Assembly (NCBI RefSeq): GCF_001949145.1
Contig: NW_019091517.1
Coordinates: 403,457-467,456, forward strand
DNA from: Acanthaster planci
Lineage: Eukaryota > Echinodermata > Asteroidea > Valvatida > Acanthasteridae
Length of the DNA: 64,000 nucleotides
Direction: 5' to 3'
In this document: piece by piece, positions 57,882 to 64,000 of the stretch
Layout of the letters: every line of letters begins with the position of its first letter
Numbering within the stretch: the stretch's first letter is position 1
Made by a program: the position numbers and the translations under genes
Notes under the pieces: model-generated
Database searches by the model: none
What the model was told of the DNA's origin: nothing
The model's input: the letters and a program-made list of their open reading frames with translations, nothing else

Positions 57882-59753
57882 GCATGCAACTGTTTCTTGG
57901 ATCAGCTGAGTTGCTTGTTTGTTGCCTCAAGTGCAGCATTAGAAATTGAAAAATACTTCACAAAAGTCAAGTGGAGTTTTGAATTTCATCATTTTTATGG
58001 CATTCTCAGTTCTGTGCCTGTAATAAACATGTGAATTGTTTTGACCTTGGCAGTAAACAAGTCCAAAACTTCAGCTCTGTGAAATGATACTAACAGTCCT
58101 GACCTTTTTTCAGGTTTTTATAATAAATGCACAGGCCCTTATCTGCTGGGCTCTTTTTAAGAATTTCCACTGTTTGTGTATTATATTATTGTTGTTTGTG
58201 GACAAAATAAGGCATGCATGATAACTGCTGTTGAGCTACTCCTCTTCAAAGGTTGTAATAACAATAAATAATGTGGACAAAATGGGTGCGTTCGAGCGAG
58301 GTACTTGCGTTAACACGAGTGCTTCCCCCGAAGGGCACGAACAGCAGGAGTACACCCCGCGGATCGGCGAGAGTATACTCCCCGTCATGCAACAGTATAC
58401 TCCTGACCCAAGAGTAATGCGTGCGCATCATCACTCGTGTTGACAGGAGTAACTGTACGAACGCACCCAATAGGGACAAGATACAATGAAATAACAACAG
58501 GAATTTACCCACCTACCGGTACATGCATATGATGCAGCAGGTGGCCTGACTTATTGGTACGGACTAAAGTTTGAAGCAGGCACCTACAGTACAGTACCGG
58601 TACATACATACACCTGTTGGACGGTTGTAGCCTGAGTTTGCATCATTAAGTGAACTTCCAGGTAAGCTTTCTGTAAAATTTGAATGCTTGAATGATTTCA
58701 GTGGCATACATCTCAGAGGGGACGGGGGTATGGAATATGTAGCGGTACATATATGTAACTTCAAGTATCTATAATAAGATGAGTATTTGCACATGAATTG
58801 CATGAATTTTATGCATTTGTATGGTTGTGAATTGCTGCTTTGTGCAATGGCAAGTTTTATGTACATGTACAGTACATGTAAGAAGAAATTATAACTTAAA
58901 GCAAGGATATACTGAGTCATCTGAATCGACCGTTTTCCTGTAGTTTTCTTGATGTACATGTACCTTAAGAGTCTCTACATCCTCGTAAAGCTCTCATTTC
59001 TGAAATTCTTTCTGTTTTTACTGCAACTTTGTCACCGAATCTTAATTCCTTTGAAAGGTGTTATTTCAGTCACCATGTAATATGTTTTGAAGGTACATGC
59101 ATCACACAGAAGCACCCCAATATTTTCACTACTTTAGTCCAAATTGCAGGAAAGAACTCACAGAAATTTGGCAAAAGGTACATGCATGCCACATCAAAAA
59201 GTCAATTCCATTTCATATGCACTGCTATTTCATTACTGCCCTCATCGACATTCAAACTTAACAAAGTAAAAATACTTAAAAACTCAATTGGTCCTTTATG
59301 TTGGTTTAGAAACTACATGTAGTCCATCAATCTCACTTGCTGTTTTACCCAAAACAATTTTCGTGGAACAGTGAGGTAACGCCATTTTAAGGTTTGAAAG
59401 ACTTGTCAAAAATGTAATTCCTTTGCTGTGGAATTGTCCTGTAGAAAAAGTTACAATCACTGACTGACGTAACTACATGTACATGTACATGTAATTGGCT
59501 TGATACAGTGGTGGAAAACAGTTGTTGACTGCTGTGATGTGGAAAAGCCATTTTTATACATACGTGTACATGTACCGTACTTCTTTTGGGGCACACAGCA
59601 TATCTGTGGAAAAGATATCAAGCAGTTTTCATGTGAGGCTTGTATCCTATATATACCGGTACTTTGTCATGTTCTCTGTACATGTGGTGAATGTCCAACT
59701 GCCTGCATATATCAAAGAGTATAGTCATATTTTTGAGCTTTTGATATGCTTCT
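57882..59753. other. Spacer downstream of the intact TRIM gene
   Basis: Apart from the 58283-58469 MITE and an ACATGTAC tract at 59474-59493, nothing is recognised. Open frames of 60-130 codons here are rich in Tyr/Met/His from the ACATGTAC motif. Confidence 0.55.
58283..58469. mobile_element. 187-bp GC-rich MITE with TGGGTGCGTTCG ends
   Basis: It starts TGGGTGCGTTCG and ends CGAACGCACCCA, exact 12-bp inverted repeats. A second inner pair AACACGAGTG / CACTCGTGTT follows. The interior is CpG-rich (CCCGCGGATCGGCG) and contains AGTATACTCC repeats. No target duplication is clear. Confidence 0.78.
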
Positions 59754-61757
59754 TCACACCTGATGATATACTTTAATACTGTCCCATGTTGCCAACACCA
59801 GCTCACCAGCTGGTGTGAATGTGATATCACCCGGATAACCACATTTATCGAGAACACATCCAATGTAATGTCCATTAGGATCAAATTGCTGAATTTCACC
59901 TTGTAATGGCTTTCCATGTATAGTAACATAGATGTAACCATCTTTGTCACAGCACAGACCATTAGCATGCCAAGGTCCTTGAATATTACTGGGAATATCA
60001 ACTGCAAAGACTATGCGACCGTAGCAGTCGACTGATAGCAACTTTCCGTCCACTTCTGTGTTGATAGAGTAGATTATACTTATTAACTGCTGTTGCTTTC
60101 TCAAGAGTGTCAAATTATCACCAATCATTGGAGCACGCAGTCTCCTGATGAGGGTTCCATCTCGTCTGTGCAGTGAGATCTGTTCTTTATCCCTGTAGCC
60201 CACTGCTATCACATCTCCACCTTCAACTGCGAGACATGTTGGTGTACTGTTTGTCTCTTCACCCGGTTGGAACTGATGAAGGCAGGGCTTCTTTTCGATG
60301 TTGAAGATCTTGACAGTAGTACCATCAAGAACTATGATTTCATCATCACTGTTAACTGAAACATGGCTTGGTTTTCTGAGACCTTCAAGTTGAAGCTCTT
60401 CCGAGATGACATTTGGGTAAAGCTCTCGCTCTCTGAAAGTGATCAACTTGTTTTTCCCCCGTTCTAATACTACCATCTCATTGTTTGACAATGATCCAAT
60501 TTCATCAGCAAGTACAAGGTTTTGATTTTGGTGTCCATATGTTGTTATTTCTGTTTTCAGCTCCCATCTCTTTGATGTCTGTGATCTTGGTGCTGTCACA
60601 TCTGACTTCAGTGTTTTCTCATCTTTTAGAACTAGCTTCCCAAGGGACCTGCCAGTACCTTCCTCAAAATCCATGAAGGAAGACATACAGTGTGGCAATA
60701 TTTTGGGTTGGCCTTCAGCTATCACTGCTCCAAGGTTATGAAGAAGTTTCTCACTGAAATCCAGAATCTCGTAGCAACTTGCTTGGGCCACAAATCGGTT
60801 TACTTCTTCCAGCTTGTTCTCAATCATAGTCACATGACTGACGTTTGTGGCACGAGTAGTTTCCAGTACCTTTGCTCTGTCTTTGAAGATTGTATCTGCC
60901 TCCTGCTTCAGTTTTGATTGTTCCCCTCTGATCTGCTCAATCTTCTCTCTGATCTTTGCAACCTCCATATCAGCCTTTATTGATATTTTCTTACTGGTAT
61001 TTTCATACATGGTTTTGATATCTTTATCAGTTTTGTCTACTTCACTGATGTAGGCCTTTAGTTTTGTTTTGTTCCGTTCAGCTTTCTCAGAAATGTTGGC
61101 AATGTCTTGTTTGCATTTGTCCAAAGCTTCAGGTAGGCCAATGCGTGGGTGTTTGTCATGATCTAGAATAGCACAAGTTGTACACACCAACTTCTTACAC
61201 TCTGTGCAGTAAATAGAAAGGCTCTGGTCTGGATGCTTCATGCATTTAGGAGTGTATTCTCTTATTTTACTCTTGTAAGTTACCTCTCCTGATTGAAGCT
61301 GGGCCAGTGTGTAGATTGTGTGAGATTTCATTGAAATCATTCGTTTATGCGCTCTTTGACATTCTTTGCAGAGAAAATGATCACAGTCCATGCATCTTGA
61401 CAGTGCCTGATTCTCCTCGTCACAAGCTTGACACTTGATTTCTGATCTCTGACCTTCCAGTAGTGTTTCTTGCATATTCACTTCATCCACCAATGCGCTT
61501 AGTTTGAAGTCAGTTGGCAAATCGCAGATATCTCCTTTTATAGTGGTTTTACGTCTGCAGATGGGGCATTCCAGTTCCACATCTTGTGGATGTTGACTCT
61601 GTCTCAGTCTTTGGAGGCATTTAAGACAAAAGCTGTGCAGACAGTCAAGAACCTTGGGTTCCCTGAAACGGTCTGAGCAAATAGAGCATTCTAGATGACC
61701 TTGACTTATCTTTTCCAACACAGATTGAGCTGTAGCCTTTTGCTCTGTTGATGCCAT
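59754..61757 (-). CDS. TRIM-family protein: RING, two B-boxes, coiled coil, NHL-like propeller (TRIM56/TRIM2-3 type)
   Basis: One open frame encodes 667 residues. The C3HC4 RING has all zinc ligands: C24, C27, C39, H41, C44, C47, C64, C67. B-box 1 keeps C109, C112, C122, C125, C130, C133, H137 and H146. B-box 2 keeps C172, H175, C184, C187, C192, C195, H200 and H203. A coiled coil rich in Lys/Glu runs from about 205 to 345. The last 265 residues form an NHL-like propeller (HANGLCCDKDGYIYVTIHG, GDITFTPAGELVLA). TRIM proteins of this design are usually RING E3 ubiquitin ligases whose propeller selects RNA or protein partners; many act in innate immunity. The exact orthologue is unclear, and lineage-specific copies are common in marine invertebrates. 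A TTTGATTTCACAG acceptor just upstream of the ATG suggests a spliced 5' leader. It lies antisense to the RasGAP gene. Confidence 0.95.
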   Translation of the reverse strand: MASTEQKATAQSVLEKISQGHLECSICSDRFREPKVLDCLHSFCLKCLQRLRQSQHPQDVELECPICRRKTTIKGDICDLPTDFKLSALVDEVNMQETLLEGQRSEIKCQACDEENQALSRCMDCDHFLCKECQRAHKRMISMKSHTIYTLAQLQSGEVTYKSKIREYTPKCMKHPDQSLSIYCTECKKLVCTTCAILDHDKHPRIGLPEALDKCKQDIANISEKAERNKTKLKAYISEVDKTDKDIKTMYENTSKKISIKADMEVAKIREKIEQIRGEQSKLKQEADTIFKDRAKVLETTRATNVSHVTMIENKLEEVNRFVAQASCYEILDFSEKLLHNLGAVIAEGQPKILPHCMSSFMDFEEGTGRSLGKLVLKDEKTLKSDVTAPRSQTSKRWELKTEITTYGHQNQNLVLADEIGSLSNNEMVVLERGKNKLITFRERELYPNVISEELQLEGLRKPSHVSVNSDDEIIVLDGTTVKIFNIEKKPCLHQFQPGEETNSTPTCLAVEGGDVIAVGYRDKEQISLHRRDGTLIRRLRAPMIGDNLTLLRKQQQLISIIYSINTEVDGKLLSVDCYGRIVFAVDIPSNIQGPWHANGLCCDKDGYIYVTIHGKPLQGEIQQFDPNGHYIGCVLDKCGYPGDITFTPAGELVLATWDSIKVYHQV

Positions 61758-63777
61758 TTTTTAATGGGAGATGGCTGTGAAATCAAAGCCAGAGAAAACA
61801 AATGTACATATATAGATTTATTGTTAATTAAATATCTATAGTATATTTTACAGCAATATTAAGGTAGGTCACCAAAAGAGAAAAAAAAATTCACACCAAC
61901 TTGACGTAATTCTTGGTAGGGGGGAGGCTGGAACCTACCAAAAGCAAAATATCAGTTAATGGCATTTTGAGATTTGTATTTTTACATTCCCAGTTTCCTG
62001 AATTAAAATATTCTTTGCCACCCCCAATAATATAACTGTAGACTTTCTTCTGAACTTGCCATCAGAAGGATTTTTATAAATATCCCAGAACATGAGGTGA
62101 TACACATTGAGGCCCATGAAAGTTGATCTCAAGGTTCTCATCAGCCACTTGTGGAAAAGTGATGAGGGTTTTTCATCATCTTTCATTAGCAGATTTGTCT
62201 GCAAATTTGACATAGGATTTTCTTTCAAATTCATCACACTCGCACTTTGCTTAAAGGTTGAACTTTTTTCAAAGGTTCTTAACTGTAAAAAAAGTATTTG
62301 AATCGATTGCAGAGAGAATAGATTTTTCTAAATTCAACAGGACAAACAAAGTTCTGCAATTTATTGAACCCCCCCCAAAAAATGAAATCCTTTCCTGAGT
62401 TGCATGAGTTGACAGCGAGAATCACATGAAGCTTTGGAAAACTTGCGGTACCACTTTCTTGGATGATCCAAAGCAAGACCAGGTATGGTATTTGACCATT
62501 GGGGATTTTCACTGCCAAACAATGCACTAGTCTGACGTTGGGCGCGCATCGTGCCAGTTCCCTTGCCGCGCATCAAGCACCATCATATGCAACATGCTTT
62601 AGCCCATTCTGGCGACAGTGCACTGATTGTCAATCAAAACTGACTCGGCCCTGTCGGTGACTTGACTGTAATGCATACTACCTCGTGCACATGTATATGT
62701 ACCAGTACATGTGCACACACAAATATGTACATCCATATTACATTTATCATGAATCATGAGTAATTTGACTCCGCCAACATAACCTCACTGGCATAAATGT
62801 TTCAAAAAAATGCCTCTACTCCCTCAATTTATTACTGCTTTACAACTGTGACCATACTGTACATTTCCAAAACAACCAGCACATTTGATGTATTGGCAAA
62901 GAGGTCAATTCGATATAACAGTGCTATAGCATTCGGTTTTTAGACTGACGATCTTGACACTGTTTACAAAAGATTAAAGGTGAACTTTCTGATGTGGGCC
63001 TAAATTTCCATGCAGGCAGTGATGAGAACCATGAGATCAACTTTCATCTGCAATCTATCAATATTTTCTCTGTTTTAGTCGTAGTATAACTTGATTCTTG
63101 GAAATCAGCATTTCCTGGGGGTCCCTACAGGTAGCTTTTTATCAGAAGATTAGTGCGACCTACAGTACTGCATGGTGTCAGTTATGGCAGAAATTTTCTA
63201 AGTGGGGAGGCAGTTGTGAAAACGTGAGGCATCAGCCATTGACCGACCGATCTGTTAAGACCCACCCCATTATACCGTTGGACCTGCCAAAAGTGGGGGC
63301 AGTGCCTCCAGTCATAAAAGTGGGGGAGGGAGCACCCCCCTCTGCTGCCAGTGACTGGTGCACTCGGACACAGGTCGCAATGGTCACAGTTCATGATCAG
63401 TGTTTTATTCCCCAGTGACAGCTACTGTAGTCACAACTCATATCGGTACCTTGGCTAATTAAGTGTAAGATTCTAGTCAGCTGCGGTAGGTTGATTGTGA
63501 TAATCATACATGTAAGTTGTCTCCCCAATCACTTGAGTAAGTTTTGTAGGTGTGGTTTCCCAAGGGGCCACTCCAAAGATGCCATGCTTGTCCTCTTCAT
63601 CCCCCCCCCACAACTTACAAAGAAACCCCGAAGAAAATGACCATTCCTAGCTGCTAGGCCACTTGTGTGATGCACTTTTTCATTGTTTTCTTGTAACCGT
63701 GGGTCGGACCAGCCCTCAGCCACAGTATGCATTATTCTCATCGTCCTGCACGTAGTAGTCGTATACATGTATGTGTC
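61758..63777. other. Upstream flank of the intact TRIM gene
   Basis: Probable 5' leader intron and promoter of the TRIM gene. The acceptor-like TTTGATTTCACAG just upstream of the ATG suggests at least one noncoding exon within this region, not located. There are C/G runs near 62370 and 63340, and no further coding exon. Confidence 0.5.
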
Positions 63778-63921
63778 GGAAGGCACTGTTCGAGAACCAC
63801 CAAAATGACGTTGTCATAGGAAGTTTCTTGAATAGCCTCCGTGCTCTGTTGTTTGACCGGTGAGTCGCCATAGTGCGCAAAGTGACAATGTCATTTTGAT
63901 GGTTCTCGAACAGTGCCTTCC
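63778..63921. mobile_element. 144-bp foldback element
   Basis: Arms 63778-63816 and 63883-63921 are reverse complements over 39 bp with two mismatches (GGAAGGCACTGTTCGAGAAC... / ...GTTCTCGAACAGTGCCTTCC). A 66-base loop separates them. Confidence 0.88.
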
Positions 63922-64000
63922 ATAAGTGTCAGGAATTAAATTCAACTTTGTCTTGTTCTTGAATCACTTACTTGATGCTTAGGTAGAGTTTGCTTTGGAG

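Noticed and set aside
45206-64000. Further RasGAP exons (arginine finger, PH, Btk motif)
   Set aside because: Looked for the expected blocks on the plus strand by eye and found none; a protein-to-genome search would decide.
1-64000. CRISPR arrays, operons, ribosome-binding sites, rRNA genes
   Set aside because: The sequence is intron-rich eukaryotic DNA; no such structures are visible.

Overview
The window is nuclear DNA from an animal. Genes are split by many GT-AG introns, most of the sequence is intron or spacer, and small non-autonomous transposons and short palindromic motifs (ACATGTAC, TACCGGTA) are scattered throughout. Three recognisable gene families are present: IFT22, a RASAL1/RASA4-type RasGAP, and a RING/B-box/NHL TRIM cluster. 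A marine invertebrate deuterostome fits best. A lancelet (amphioxus) is my leading guess because of the repeat style, the local TRIM amplification, and the fact that human relatives of all three families lie, as I recall, in chromosome band 7q22.1. A hemichordate, echinoderm or mollusc is not excluded. No species can be named from sequence alone.

Layout. Positions 1-3610 hold no gene I can support. The six-exon IFT22 gene runs on the minus strand from 8482 down to 3611 and gives a complete 186-residue protein with every exon phase matching. A 551-bp spacer (8483-9033) separates its start codon from that of a RASAL1/RASA4-like gene on the plus strand, so the two genes are head to head. Nine coding exons of the RasGAP gene lie between 9034 and 45205. 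They encode two C2 domains and the first part of the RasGAP region, 337 residues in all, and the remainder must lie beyond 64000. Introns 1-8 carry most of the mobile elements: a hAT-like element with a near-perfect 8-bp target duplication, two copies of a 260-bp inverted-repeat MITE, a GC-rich foldback element, two tRNA-headed SINE-like sequences and a Tc1-like deletion derivative.

The last 18.8 kb (45206-64000) appears to be RasGAP intron 9. It holds an antisense TRIM cluster on the minus strand: an NHL-only three-exon gene (45797-49445), a frameshifted B-box/coiled-coil remnant (52001-53050), and an intact intronless-in-CDS RING-B-box-B-box-coiled-coil-NHL gene (59754-61757). Similar noncoding blocks at about 50.1-50.45, 53.04-55.08 and 55.57-57.5 kb indicate that the cluster grew by tandem duplication followed by decay.

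In function, IFT22 is a small GTPase-like subunit of the ciliary IFT-B train, the RasGAP protein would couple calcium/phospholipid sensing to Ras (and possibly Rap) inactivation, and TRIM-NHL proteins are commonly E3 ligases or innate-immune/RNA regulators. These three jobs are not known to act together. Their proximity is of interest as possible conserved linkage, as a shared promoter, and as a nested, rapidly evolving gene cluster.
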